This document shows, piece after piece, positions 33,430 to 41,946 of a stretch of DNA of 64,000 bases. A model generated the notes under the pieces. It searched no databases, was not told where the DNA came from, and saw only the letters and a list, made by a program, of their open reading frames with translations. A program made the translations under genes and the position numbers. The stretch is from Bacilliculturomica massiliensis (GTDB taxonomy: Bacteria; Bacillota; Clostridia; Peptostreptococcales; Anaerovoracaceae). Numbering within the stretch: position 1 is the first letter of the stretch; each line of letters begins with the position of its first letter. The stretch spans positions 1,897,423 to 1,961,422 of the forward strand of contig NZ_LR027603.1 in assembly GCF_900605495.1 (NCBI RefSeq). Reading direction: 5' to 3'.

Positions 33430-34936
33430 CCTTTACCTCCTTCAGCGCCCTGCGGACCGTGTCCCGGTCGCTGAAATAATTTTTTGAACCCCCGATAAGC
33501 TGGTACGTCTCATGGCCCTTTCCGGCAATGACGATCACATCTCCCGGTTCGTATCGTTTTAAGGCTCTCTCTATGGCCTCTTTTCTCCCCTCGATCACTT
33601 CGTAGCGGCCGCCCGTCTCTTTCATCCCCGCCTCGATCTCCGCGGAGATGACTTCCTGAGACTCCGTTCTGGGGTTATCGCTGGTGATGATGCTGAGATC
33701 TGCCAGCGTTCCCGCGATCCTGCCCATGACGGGCCGCTTGCTTCTGTCCCGGTCTCCTCCGCAGCCAAACACGGTGATCAGCCGGCCCTTTGTAAAGCTC
33801 CTGGCGGTGCGGAGAACGTTTTCCAGCGCGTCCGGCGTGTGAGCGTAATCCACGATGACCGTCATATCCCTGTCGTTTGGCACCAGTTCAAACCGCCCCG
33901 GAGCGCCGCCGAAATCCGCCAGCGCCGCCGCCACGTCCTCCGGAGGTATTCCCAGCAGCACTCCGCAGGCCGCGGCCTCCACGGCGTTGTACACGTTGAA
34001 CAGGCCCGGCACCGAAAGTCTCAGTTCGCAGAGGAGCGAGTTTTCCGCTCCCCGCGCGGCGTCTCCCGTTCTGCGGTACAGTTCCACCGTGCTTCCCCGC
34101 TCTGTCATGCAGCCGGTCTTCCCGTAAAAATCCGCGTCGGGATCGGAAAGCGAACAGCTGTACACTTCCTTCCCATCCTCCCGCAGTTCCCGGCAGAGCC
34201 TGGCTCCGTACCCGTCGTCCAGATTGACCACGCTCACCCCCCGGGTCATGTAAAACAGTTTCTTCTTGGCCTGATAGTAGTCCTCCATGGTCTTGTGAAA
34301 GTCCATGTGGTCTCCTGTCAGGTTGGTGAAAACAGCCCCGTCGAATTCGATCCCTTCCACCCGGCCCAGGGCCAGGCCGTGAGAGGATACCTCCATGGCG
34401 CAGTCTGTCAATCCATTTTTGTGCATGGCGCTGAGAAGATCCCATATCTCAAAGGATTCCGGCGTGGTGCGCCCTGCGTCCCGATCTTTGCTCCCGGCAC
34501 CCACGTGATAGCCGATGGTGCCGATGACGCCGCAGTCGCGTCCCTCCTGAGTAAAGATCCGCTGCAGCATATAGGTGACGGTGGTCTTGCCGTTGGTGCC
34601 CGTCACCCCCAGGATCCTCATGTCCCCTGCCGGGTTGCCGTAAAAAGCCTTGGCCACTCTGGCCAGCACCGCCCGGGTGCTCTCCACCCGGATCACCGGG
34701 AAGGGCCTCCCTCCGATATCTTCCTCCGTCAGCACCGCCGCCGCGCCTTTCCACGCCGCGTCCGCCGCGTAGATATGGCCGTTGGTATGTTCGCCTGTCA
34801 GACAGACGAACAGATTCCCTTCCTCAACTTTTCTGGAATCAAAGGCAATGCCTGTGATCTCCGTTTTTTCTGCCGTATCTCTGATGTCCTCCGGACACTT
34901 TATCCCCGTTTCGTGAAGCAGTACTGATAGCTTCAT
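33365..34936 (-). CDS. murE: UDP-MurNAc-L-Ala-D-Glu:meso-DAP ligase
   Basis: Mur ligase for the third peptide residue. The 523 residues include FDSRKVEEGNLFVCLTG, the ATP loop VTGTNGKTTVTYMLQRIF, TNLTGDHMDFHKTMEDYYQ and the specificity motif SDNPRTE. The DNPR sequence is the known mark of meso-diaminopimelate addition, so the wall is probably of the DAP type. About 20 residues at the C-terminus lie in the overlap with murF and look non-conserved. It follows the PBP gene after a 127-nt AT-rich gap. Confidence 0.95.
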   Translation of the reverse strand: MKLSVLLHETGIKCPEDIRDTAEKTEITGIAFDSRKVEEGNLFVCLTGEHTNGHIYAADAAWKGAAAVLTEEDIGGRPFPVIRVESTRAVLARVAKAFYGNPAGDMRILGVTGTNGKTTVTYMLQRIFTQEGRDCGVIGTIGYHVGAGSKDRDAGRTTPESFEIWDLLSAMHKNGLTDCAMEVSSHGLALGRVEGIEFDGAVFTNLTGDHMDFHKTMEDYYQAKKKLFYMTRGVSVVNLDDGYGARLCRELREDGKEVYSCSLSDPDADFYGKTGCMTERGSTVELYRRTGDAARGAENSLLCELRLSVPGLFNVYNAVEAAACGVLLGIPPEDVAAALADFGGAPGRFELVPNDRDMTVIVDYAHTPDALENVLRTARSFTKGRLITVFGCGGDRDRSKRPVMGRIAGTLADLSIITSDNPRTESQEVISAEIEAGMKETGGRYEVIEGRKEAIERALKRYEPGDVIVIAGKGHETYQLIGGSKNYFSDRDTVRRALKEVKDESTYNQTNCAGSKGEPCQRQ

Positions 34937-35063
34937 ACGGGTACTTCCTTTCCTTCTTATTTATATTTAATTATAAATATCGTATCAAACGGGACCCTTC
35001 GGTCTGCCTTTCAATCCGGCGCCGCATCTTCCCGGGGCTCCGCCTTTTCTTTTCCCTTTCCCT

Positions 35064-37118
35064 CTATTTATAATAGATCGTTACGGTGGAATCGATGGGC
35101 ACCTTCTCCCCGGCTTTGGGATACTGATCCACCACGGGCAGATCTCCCGGCGATTCGACAGCGGGGGAGATGACGTATTTCAGCTGCTGGCCTCCCAGCA
35201 CGCCGATGGCTTCCTCCGCGGTCTGGCCGACGACATTGGGCACCTGGGTCATCTGACTGTCAATCTGCTTTTGCTCTTCCGCCGTATACTGGGGCGCGAT
35301 GTTCAGATAGCGCAGCACATCTTCCAGAATGATCTTGACGCCGGGCGCGGCCGTCTGGCTTCCGTAGTGGAGACCCTGAGGCTCGTCGACGATGAGCAGC
35401 ACCGCGATCTGCGGATCGTCCATGGGCGCCATTCCCAGGAAGGACGAGTAATACTTGCCCTCGGCGTAACGGCCGTTTTCCGGCTTCTGCGCCGTAGCCG
35501 TCTTTCCTCCGATGCGGTAGCCCATGATCTTTGCCGTTCCGCCGCCTCCCTTGGAGACCACGGCTTCCATCATCAGCCGCACTTCAGCCGCCGTCTGCTC
35601 CGAGACGACCTGACGCACCACTTTCGGTTCGATCTCCTGCACCACGTTGCCGTCGCTGTCTGTCAGCGCCTTGACCAGATGGGGCTCCATGAGCTTTCCG
35701 CCGTTGCCGATGGCGCAGATCGCACGGATCAGGCTGACGGGCGTCACGGCGATGCCCTGACCGAAAGACATGGTGGCAAGACCCACAGGTCCGGCCGATT
35801 CCTTTTTCTGCAGGATATTTTCTCCCTCTCCCGGGAAGTCGACCCCCGTCTTTTCCCCCATGCCAAATTTCATGAGTCCGTCGTAATACTTATCCCAGCC
35901 CATGCGCTGAGCCAGCGCGATAAACACGGGATTACAGGAGTTCTGCACGCCTTCTGTCAGCGTTTCCGGCCCGTGGTTCTGCGGAAATTTGGAGCAGCGG
36001 ATCCTGGTCCCCGCCACGTTGACATAACCCTGACAGACGAAATGATCGTTGGGATAGGTCACGCCTGTCTCCAGCGCGATGGCTGTGGTCAGCAGCTTAA
36101 AGGTGGAACCGGGCTCGTATGTATCGCTGATCAGCGGATTTCTCCACATCTCATTCCAGTATTCCTGTTTTTCTTCGTTGTTCATGGCTTCCACTTTAGC
36201 CGCCTCGGCGGGATCCGTAGGCGTACGCGGATCGTTGGGGTCAAAATCAGGCGTCACCGCCATGGCCAGGATCTCTCCGGTGGAAGGCTGCATGGCGATG
36301 CACATGACGCGTTTCGCCTGAGTATTTGCCATGACCTGATCCATGGCCTTTTCCACGTAATGCTGGATGACCTCGTCGATGGTCAGCACTACGTTCAGCC
36401 CGTCTTCTGCCTGAAAGTATTTTTCCACTCCGTACGTCAGGCTGCGTCCGCCGATGTCTTTGCTCTTGATCCATCGGCCCGGTATGCCCGACAGGTACTT
36501 ATTGTATTTCAGTTCGATGCCCGACAGCCCCTGATTGTCGTCGGTGGTGCTCCCCAGCAGATGGGATGCGAAGGCCCCCAGCGGGTAGTAACGCTTTACA
36601 TCCTCTGCGATCTCGATTCCGTATATCTTTTTCTCCGGCTCTTTCTTCATATCGGCGTTCAGACCGGCCCGAATGAGATCCGCCTTGTCCTTATCCACGT
36701 ATTTGGCCACGCGCACCAGCAGCCGGTCGGCGGTGATGATCTCCCTCACCTCGGTCTCGTCCATCTCCAGGATCTCAGCCAGATTTTTTGCCGTGCGGTT
36801 GATCCGTATCTCATTCTCATCCTTCTTCAGCGTATTGTCCTTTACCGACGACGGGCGCACCCAGATGGTGTTCGTCACGGCGCTCACCGCCAGTTCCTTG
36901 CCGTTTCTGTCATACAGGATCCCCCGCTTGGCCGAGATCGGCACGTCGCTGGTCTGCTGCTCGACGGCCTTGCGGGAGTACTCTTCCCCGTCCACGATCT
37001 GGACCCATCCCACGCGAAGGGCCAGCAGCGCTGACAGCACGCAGATGACTCCGAAGAAAAAGATCAGCCGTTTTTTGTTTTTATTGGTGCTTGGTATGAT
37101 GACCTTGGATTCTTTCAT
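35064..37118 (-). CDS. Class B penicillin-binding protein with PASTA domain (FtsI/SpoVD type)
   Basis: Septal transpeptidase partner of FtsW. The 684 residues have an N-terminal membrane anchor (about 18-38), a dimerisation domain (RGILYDRNGKELAVS), and the penicillin-binding domain with EPGSTFK (SxxK), NSCN (SxN) and GGKTATAQ (KTG-like). A single PASTA domain ends the protein (VPNVVGQTAEEAIGVL). The ATG at 37118 follows AAGGGG; the open frame extends 29 codons upstream without family sequence. One gene here stands in the place of the pbpB-spoVD pair of Bacillus. Confidence 0.93.
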   Translation of the reverse strand: MKESKVIIPSTNKNKKRLIFFFGVICVLSALLALRVGWVQIVDGEEYSRKAVEQQTSDVPISAKRGILYDRNGKELAVSAVTNTIWVRPSSVKDNTLKKDENEIRINRTAKNLAEILEMDETEVREIITADRLLVRVAKYVDKDKADLIRAGLNADMKKEPEKKIYGIEIAEDVKRYYPLGAFASHLLGSTTDDNQGLSGIELKYNKYLSGIPGRWIKSKDIGGRSLTYGVEKYFQAEDGLNVVLTIDEVIQHYVEKAMDQVMANTQAKRVMCIAMQPSTGEILAMAVTPDFDPNDPRTPTDPAEAAKVEAMNNEEKQEYWNEMWRNPLISDTYEPGSTFKLLTTAIALETGVTYPNDHFVCQGYVNVAGTRIRCSKFPQNHGPETLTEGVQNSCNPVFIALAQRMGWDKYYDGLMKFGMGEKTGVDFPGEGENILQKKESAGPVGLATMSFGQGIAVTPVSLIRAICAIGNGGKLMEPHLVKALTDSDGNVVQEIEPKVVRQVVSEQTAAEVRLMMEAVVSKGGGGTAKIMGYRIGGKTATAQKPENGRYAEGKYYSSFLGMAPMDDPQIAVLLIVDEPQGLHYGSQTAAPGVKIILEDVLRYLNIAPQYTAEEQKQIDSQMTQVPNVVGQTAEEAIGVLGGQQLKYVISPAVESPGDLPVVDQYPKAGEKVPIDSTVTIYYK

Positions 37119-37215
37119 GTATCGTTCCCCTTTTTTCGATCTCCCAGGCCGCCGAAGCCTGCGCTTAAGACCGCAGCGCTTCAACCTCTCCGGTCCCGGC
37201 GGCATCCCCTTCGTA

Positions 37216-37263
37216 TTAAAAAAGCCGAGTTCCTCATTTTCCCTAATGCAATTACCCGGCTTC
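37216..37263 (-). terminator. Terminator-like hairpin between ftsL and the PBP gene
   Basis: On the minus strand AGCCGGG pairs with CTCGGCT across a 24-nt loop, followed by six T. It lies inside the dcw cluster, so it would act as a partial terminator or attenuator rather than an operon end. Confidence 0.55.
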
Positions 37264-37296
37264 TTCTATTCTCTATGAAATTATATCGCTGCAAAT

Positions 37297-37740
37297 TTAA
37301 TTATATGCCTGCTCCTTCAGCGCCATGGCGAAATTACCGGCCGGTTCGGTGTCGGCCTGAATGTAGATCACCTCGCTCATCGAGGGGTAGACCATGCCCA
37401 GTCTGGCGACGGCTTTTTCCTCAATGATCTGAATGTTGGTGGCGCTTTTGATCTTAACGTCCAGATTCTGGATCTCACCCTGAAGGACTTTGGAATCCTC
37501 CATCATCTTATTGATGTCGTACTGAATCTTGGCCGAATAGGCGGTCACAGCGATAAATCCGATGAAAAGTGCGCCAAAAAGCACGGTCAGCATCAACATG
37601 CGCAGCTTGTCCTTAGCGGACAGCGCAGCAGTTCCGGTCTTTGGCTTCTCCTGTCTGATCCTTTCCTGAACGGGCTTCATATCAATTCCGTACTTTTGAT
37701 AACGAACCTGCTGTTCATACCACTTTTCTGCTGCAATCAT
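37297..37740 (-). CDS. ftsL: FtsL-like septum protein
   Basis: 147 residues: an N-terminal cytoplasmic region (1-45), one membrane segment (about 47-70), then a short coiled coil (75-105) and a C-terminal tail. This is the FtsL/DivIC layout, and the position between rsmH and the PBP gene supports it. Sequence conservation in this family is low, so the call rests mainly on topology and order. AAGAGG precedes the ATG. Confidence 0.82.
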   Translation of the reverse strand: MIAAEKWYEQQVRYQKYGIDMKPVQERIRQEKPKTGTAALSAKDKLRMLMLTVLFGALFIGFIAVTAYSAKIQYDINKMMEDSKVLQGEIQNLDVKIKSATNIQIIEEKAVARLGMVYPSMSEVIYIQADTEPAGNFAMALKEQAYN

Positions 37741-37767
37741 GTGAAATAACCTCTTAACTTCTCAAAA

Positions 37768-38703
37768 TTATTTTTTCTCGATCACTCGTAGCTTAGCGCT
37801 CCTGGCCCGCGGGTTCAGCCGGATCTCCTGTTCCGACGGCACGAAGGGCTTTCCGCTTACCTTTTTTACATCCGGTTTTTTCCCGCAGACACACACCGGA
37901 AATTCCTTTGGACACGTGCAGGGCGAAAGCCTGGCGGCAAAACGCTCTTTGACGATGCGGTCTTCCAGGGAATGGAATGTAATAATGCACAGTCTTCCCC
38001 CCGGAGCCAGCACGTCGATAAACGCGTCCACGGCCTTTTCCAGCTGACCGAGCTCATCGTTCACTTCTATGCGGATGGCCTGAAACGTCCGTTTGGCCGG
38101 ATGTGGCCCTTCCCTTCTCGCCGAGGCGGGAATGGCCGCCTTGATAATTTCCACCAGCTGCCCGGTGGTTACGATGGGCCTGTTCTTACGTTCTCTTACG
38201 ATAAATTGACTGATCCGGGCGGCCCACCGTTCTTCCCCGTATCTTTTTATGATTCCGGCGAGCTCTTCCTCACCGTAGGTATTGACCACAGTTTCCGCGG
38301 TCAAACCATCGTCTCTGTTCATTCGCATGTCCAGAGGCGCGTTCTGCATGTAGGAAAAGCCCCTCTCGGCGTTGTCGAGCTGGAAGGACGAAACGCCCAA
38401 ATCCAGCACGGCACCGTCAATCGCTTGAATATCAAGCTCTTCTAAGATTTGTTTGATGTCAGAGTAGTTGCTTTGAACCAGCCGTTTCCCGCAGTCGTAC
38501 CGCTTCAAATTTTCCCCTGCGGCAGTCAGCGCGTCCCGATCCCTGTCAATTCCTATCAGAATCCCCTTTTGACTGAGGCGTTCACAGATCCCACTTGCGT
38601 GGCCTCCGCCGCCCAGGGTCCCGTCCGCGTAAATGCCGTCCGGCCTGATGTTCAAATTCTGAATGGATTCTTTAAACAGAACGGAAACATGTTTAAATTC
38701 CAT
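37768..38703 (-). CDS. rsmH: 16S rRNA C1402 N4-methyltransferase RsmH (MraW)
   Basis: SAM-dependent methyltransferase for 16S rRNA. The 311 residues contain the SAM site (YADGTLGGGGHASGICERL), LDLGVSSFQLDNAERGFSY, and the C-terminal GRLCIITFHSLEDRIVK. A Cys cluster (CTCPKEFPVCVCGKKP, near 260) is common in Firmicutes RsmH. The ATG at 38703 has AGAGG six bases upstream; an in-frame GTG six codons earlier overlaps this site. It follows mraZ by 29 nt. Confidence 0.96.
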   Translation of the reverse strand: MEFKHVSVLFKESIQNLNIRPDGIYADGTLGGGGHASGICERLSQKGILIGIDRDRDALTAAGENLKRYDCGKRLVQSNYSDIKQILEELDIQAIDGAVLDLGVSSFQLDNAERGFSYMQNAPLDMRMNRDDGLTAETVVNTYGEEELAGIIKRYGEERWAARISQFIVRERKNRPIVTTGQLVEIIKAAIPASARREGPHPAKRTFQAIRIEVNDELGQLEKAVDAFIDVLAPGGRLCIITFHSLEDRIVKERFAARLSPCTCPKEFPVCVCGKKPDVKKVSGKPFVPSEQEIRLNPRARSAKLRVIEKK

Positions 38704-38732
38704 ACTCAACCTCTGCTTCACTGGTCATGTTT

Positions 38733-39164
38733 TTAAATTTTGTACAGCTCCATCTGTGCGGCAAATTCGTTGGGGTCCAGATTGCCGCCGTTCTCAGCGC
38801 TTTCGTAGATCTGTTTGCTCCAGATCTCCACCCGTTCGAGCACTCCGATCGTGACCAGTTCCTTATCGATGTGCGCGTACGTTCTCAGGCCGGGCGGAAT
38901 GGTCAACCTCCCCTGCTTGTCCACTTCGCTCTCCACCGCGCTGGCGTAAAAATAGCGGACAAAGGATCTCGCTTTTGCGTCGGAAAGCGGCAGCGTGGCC
39001 AGCTTTTCCTGCAATTTCATCCACTGCTCCATGGGATAGATGTAAAGGCACTCGTCCAGTCCCTTTGTAAGGACACACTTATACCCCAACTCATCCCGGA
39101 ACTTGGAAGGGACGATCATCCTGCCTTTGGCGTCTATTGAATTTTGATATTCGCCCATCAGCAT
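38733..39164 (-). CDS. mraZ: Transcriptional regulator MraZ
   Basis: 143-residue AbrB-fold DNA-binding protein with two SpoVT/MraZ repeats: GEYQNSIDAKGRMIVPSKFR and SEVDKQGRLTIPPGLRTYA. MraZ is known to bind repeats at its own promoter and control the dcw cluster. The start ATG at 39164 is preceded by GGAGG with 8-nt spacing; that ribosome site is itself part of a GTGGAG repeat like those upstream. It is the first gene of the cluster. Confidence 0.95.
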   Translation of the reverse strand: MLMGEYQNSIDAKGRMIVPSKFRDELGYKCVLTKGLDECLYIYPMEQWMKLQEKLATLPLSDAKARSFVRYFYASAVESEVDKQGRLTIPPGLRTYAHIDKELVTIGVLERVEIWSKQIYESAENGGNLDPNEFAAQMELYKI

Positions 39165-39173
39165 CCGAGAATC

Positions 39174-39238
39174 CTCCACTGTTTTTACGGTATCTCCACT
39201 ATACTCCACTTCACTCCACTTCGCAACCACTTCACCTC
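39174..39238 (-). promoter_or_regulatory. MraZ boxes: GTGGAG repeats at 10-bp spacing
   Basis: On the minus strand, GTGGAG occurs with its complement at 39194-39199, 39204-39209 and 39214-39219, exactly 10 bp apart. A degenerate GTGGTT (39224-39229) continues the phase, and a further GTGGAG at 39174-39179 forms the ribosome site. MraZ proteins are known to bind short direct repeats spaced about one helical turn, so this is the expected autoregulatory operator. Confidence 0.8.
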
Positions 39239-39260
39239 AAAAAATGGGGCAATTATGTCT

Positions 39261-39302
39261 AAATTATTTCAGATTCTTTAAATTTTGAAATCTAAATAAT
39301 TT
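39261..39302. promoter_or_regulatory. AT-rich inverted repeat upstream of mraZ
   Basis: AAATTATTTCAGATT (39261-39275) and AAATCTAAATAATTT (39288-39302) form an imperfect palindrome with a 12-nt loop. It lies just upstream of the MraZ boxes. A CATAAT that could serve as a -10 box follows on the minus strand near 39252. It could be an upstream promoter element or another member of the AT-rich palindromes seen elsewhere in the window. Confidence 0.5.
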
Positions 39303-39367
39303 CATTTTACAAGATATTGTGTGTTTAATTTTTATTTATACCGATATATAGGCGTGGAGCAAAAATC

Positions 39368-39426
39368 AAAAAAGTGGAGGGATTTGTTCTCCTTTTTCTG
39401 GAAAAACAGATCCGCTCCACTTTTAT
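39368..39426 (-). terminator. Terminator after the sigma-factor operon
   Basis: On the minus strand AAAAGTGGAGCGGATCTGTT pairs with AACAAATCCCTCCACTTTT, then runs into a T-rich tail. It ends the operon whose last gene stops at 39445. Its outer stem happens to contain AAAGTGGAG like the MraZ boxes. Confidence 0.75.
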
Positions 39427-39444
39427 TCTTTCATTTCCGCGCCG

Positions 39445-39762
39445 CTAATCGTACCAGACGCCGTTGTGCCACACGACTCCGGAGTGCTCCAGGAACAATT
39501 CTCCCGCCGCCATGCACCAGGCAAAGCCGATGAGACAGATGATCAGGAAGATCGCCCAGCCGTCGTAGCGCATTTTATCATCCTTATTGATGAAATACGA
39601 GATCAGCACCTCCATGCCCAGCAGGATCAGCACCACGGGCCAGAACCGCATGACAAAGAGCAGATCCACGGCCCCCGGCGCGAACAGATGGACAAGATAG
39701 ACCGCGCCCACGGCGATCAGCATCGCGCCCAGCGTAAAGGTCCCCACCCTTCGGTTTTTCAT
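39445..39762 (-). CDS. Small membrane protein (DUF5668 / LiaF-like transmembrane domain)
   Basis: 105 residues with three or four membrane segments: GTFTLGAMLIAVGAVYLVHL, LLFVMRFWPVVLILLGMEVL and WAIFLIICLIGFAWCMAAG. The pattern RVGTFTLG...FWPVVLILLG is that of the DUF5668 / LiaI-LiaF-like domain linked to envelope stress systems. It is the last gene of the sigma / anti-sigma operon, 18 nt after the next membrane gene. Function is inferred only from family and context. Confidence 0.75.
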   Translation of the reverse strand: MKNRRVGTFTLGAMLIAVGAVYLVHLFAPGAVDLLFVMRFWPVVLILLGMEVLISYFINKDDKMRYDGWAIFLIICLIGFAWCMAAGELFLEHSGVVWHNGVWYD

Positions 39763-39780
39763 AATGGTCGTCCCCCTTTT

Positions 39781-40440
39781 TTACAGCTCCTCCGAGCGAT
39801 CCTCGGAGCAGCTCTCCAGCCTGCCCGCATCGCCGTATCCATGACCGGCTTCCCCGGCGTTTCGCTCCGCAGCGTCCGCTTCAAAGGGATCGCTCTTTTT
39901 CATTTCGTCCTCCGGTCCATAAAACATTTCCCGCTTCTTCCCTTTCACGAGGGCCAGCCCCACCAGAATGATCAGCACGCCCACGATCAGCTGCGGAATG
40001 ACATAGGAGATCTCCGAGATCGCCCGAACCACCACATGGGGCAGCAGCCCGTAATTCCACACAAAATGCATCACTACATTATTCCACAGCGCATAGACGC
40101 CTACGATGATCAGACCGATGCCCACCGCCCCTCTGATCCTGGAGTCCCCCAGATTCAGCATCCGCAGCGCGCCCAGGTCGAACAGGTAGCCGTCTTCCTG
40201 CATATAAAAGTCTTCGTCATCCTGAAACCGCAGGTTGATGCAGTCAAAGAAGGAGTAGAACCATACCACCGGCGCCAGCAGACCCAGCGCGCCCAGGTTC
40301 AGCCACGACGCCACAAACCAGATGACCGCGAACAGCCCCATGATGGAAACGCCGCGCTTCATGAACCCGTTGAACATATGTCCCGCTCCCGGGACCATCG
40401 CAAATACGATCGTCCAGAATTTACTTCTTTTCTTAATCAT
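39781..40440 (-). CDS. Multi-pass membrane protein of the sigma-factor operon
   Basis: 219 residues with four to five hydrophobic segments; it opens KFWTIVFAMVPGAGHMFNGFMKRG, resembling the TM2-like start (P-G-x-G-H-x-Y/F-x-G) of small membrane proteins. The C-terminal 45 residues are charged and low in complexity. It overlaps the anti-sigma gene by 8 nt and is followed by the DUF5668 gene. I do not recognise a specific function; a role in envelope homeostasis is inferred from the operon. Confidence 0.7.
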   Translation of the reverse strand: MIKKRSKFWTIVFAMVPGAGHMFNGFMKRGVSIMGLFAVIWFVASWLNLGALGLLAPVVWFYSFFDCINLRFQDDEDFYMQEDGYLFDLGALRMLNLGDSRIRGAVGIGLIIVGVYALWNNVVMHFVWNYGLLPHVVVRAISEISYVIPQLIVGVLIILVGLALVKGKKREMFYGPEDEMKKSDPFEADAAERNAGEAGHGYGDAGRLESCSEDRSEEL

Positions 40441-41038
40441 TATTTCTAACCTCCCAATGGATTATCTCTTTTGAAAAATCGCTCAGATCCTGCGTGATCC
40501 TGTTGATCATGCTTAGATCCGGGTTCAGCACTCTGCTCTGGGACAGCGCGCTCATGCTCATGGTAAACGTGCCCGAGAACAGCATGATCAGCGTCACACA
40601 GGCCGCCACCGCCACCCGGCAGGAATACCTGCGGTACTCCCGTTTCTTCTCCTGGGGCGTCTGCCGCCTGCCCGGCTCCAATGAGCCTTCCGTCCGCCGC
40701 GCCGGCACATTTGCCCGCCGCCGGTCCTCTGCAGAGCCTCCGCCGGAAGTTCTCTGCGGATCTTCGCCGGAATTCTGCAGCAGCTTTCTTCCCAGCGAGA
40801 GCGGAGTGGCCGTTATGCGCAGCCGGCTCATCTTTCGTTCCACGCCCTCTGCAAACTGCGGAGGCAGCGGGATCAGATCCCGCTCCGCAAAGCTTTCCGC
40901 GAAACTCTGCGCGCACAGATCGCATTCTCCGATGTGAAGGAGCGCTCTCTGTTTCTCTTCCGCCGAGAGCCGGCCGTTTTTCAGCATTTCGATCATCTGA
41001 TCTGACAGATGGATCTCTTTCCTTTCGTTTCCGCTCAT
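40433..41038 (-). CDS. Probable anti-sigma factor (zinc-finger type, one membrane segment)
   Basis: 201 residues. Residues 1-60 include HIGECDLCAQSFAES, an H-x3-C-x2-C pattern like the zinc-binding anti-sigma (ZAS) domain. After a long Arg/Pro-rich linker a single membrane segment follows (about 143-165), then a short outer tail. The ATG at 41038 overlaps the sigma-factor stop (ATGA) and has GGAAGGAGGG upstream, so the two are coupled, as expected for a sigma/anti-sigma pair. Confidence 0.83.
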   Translation of the reverse strand: MSGNERKEIHLSDQMIEMLKNGRLSAEEKQRALLHIGECDLCAQSFAESFAERDLIPLPPQFAEGVERKMSRLRITATPLSLGRKLLQNSGEDPQRTSGGGSAEDRRRANVPARRTEGSLEPGRRQTPQEKKREYRRYSCRVAVAACVTLIMLFSGTFTMSMSALSQSRVLNPDLSMINRITQDLSDFSKEIIHWEVRNND

Positions 41039-41556
41039 GCGGATCCCTCCTTCCACAACTTTTTCAGCATAGCTTTCGCCCTGTAGATCTGAGTCTGAAC
41101 GGTCTTTACATTCTTGTCCGTCCGCCGGGCGATGTCCTGCGGACTTTCCTCATTCAGGAAGTAGGACACGGCGATGCTCTGATAGGGCTCTTTCAGTTTC
41201 CTGCAGCAGGCCAGCATCCGTTCCCGCACATCCGCGGAAAGGAGAGCTTCCTCCGGAGACTGACCGTCTGACGCAATGGCGGCGAAGACTTCGTCCTCCG
41301 CCGGTTTTACTTTATTGTTGGCAGCGCTCTTGAGAAAATCCCTGCACTTATTCGTCGCGATCCTGGTGAGCCACGCTTTCTCGTTCTTTCCGTCGAAGGA
41401 ATCCAGATGGCGGTAGGCGGAGACGAAAGTCTCCTGCGCCAGGTCCTCGCTCTGAAAGTAATCCCCTGTCATCGAGTAGCATACGGTAAACACCAGCCTG
41501 CCATATTCTTTCATATAATATTCCAATTGTTCTTTGTGGTCGAGAATCGCTTTCAC
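41035..41556 (-). CDS. ECF RNA polymerase sigma factor
   Basis: 173 residues with region 2 (GRLVFTVCYSMTGDYFQSED, LAQETFVSAYRHLDSF) and region 4 (YQSIAVSYFLNEESPQDIA, VKTVQTQIYRAKAMLKKLW), like the SigW/SigV group. It probably drives its own operon and envelope-stress genes. The start is odd: the GTG at 41556 lies directly against GGGAG, which leaves no spacing, while an ATT three codons later is correctly spaced. I give the GTG as the boundary. Confidence 0.88.
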   Translation of the reverse strand: MKAILDHKEQLEYYMKEYGRLVFTVCYSMTGDYFQSEDLAQETFVSAYRHLDSFDGKNEKAWLTRIATNKCRDFLKSAANNKVKPAEDEVFAAIASDGQSPEEALLSADVRERMLACCRKLKEPYQSIAVSYFLNEESPQDIARRTDKNVKTVQTQIYRAKAMLKKLWKEGSA

Positions 41557-41946
41557 CTCCCTGTCATTATCCCGACCCCAATTCCCCTTTTCACTTATTA
41601 AAACGAGACTGCCCGATGGATGTCTTCAGTTTTTTTCAGCTTTTACGATTCTATCATCCTTTTTTTCATCGGGAAACAATGCCGGCTTTCTTTCTTTTCA
41701 GAAATTACGGTTTTCCGGTAGCACTCCGGCGGCCTTCTCATATACTGTAAGTAACTGAAGCCCCAGCGCTTCAGTGGATCCGTCTGTTTTGGCGCCTCTT
41801 TCGCGCAGAAGTACCCTTACATATTGCGCAATATGAGCCAGAGCGGCCTACCATATGCGCAGGACCGGCATTTTCAGCCGGGAGCGCGGTCCGCCGCAGG
41901 GCTTATCAATATGTGAATGATAAATTCAGAAAGAGGTATATCAATC
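41557..41946. other. Divergent intergenic region between sigma factor and Cys-rich gene
   Basis: About 390 bp without a supported gene. It contains a perfect 16-bp palindrome, CATATTGCGCAATATG, at 41820-41835, about 110 bp before the plus-strand start; it may be an operator. The start codon at 41947 is preceded by AAGAGG. I cannot assign a clear sigma-A promoter to either gene. Confidence 0.5.
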
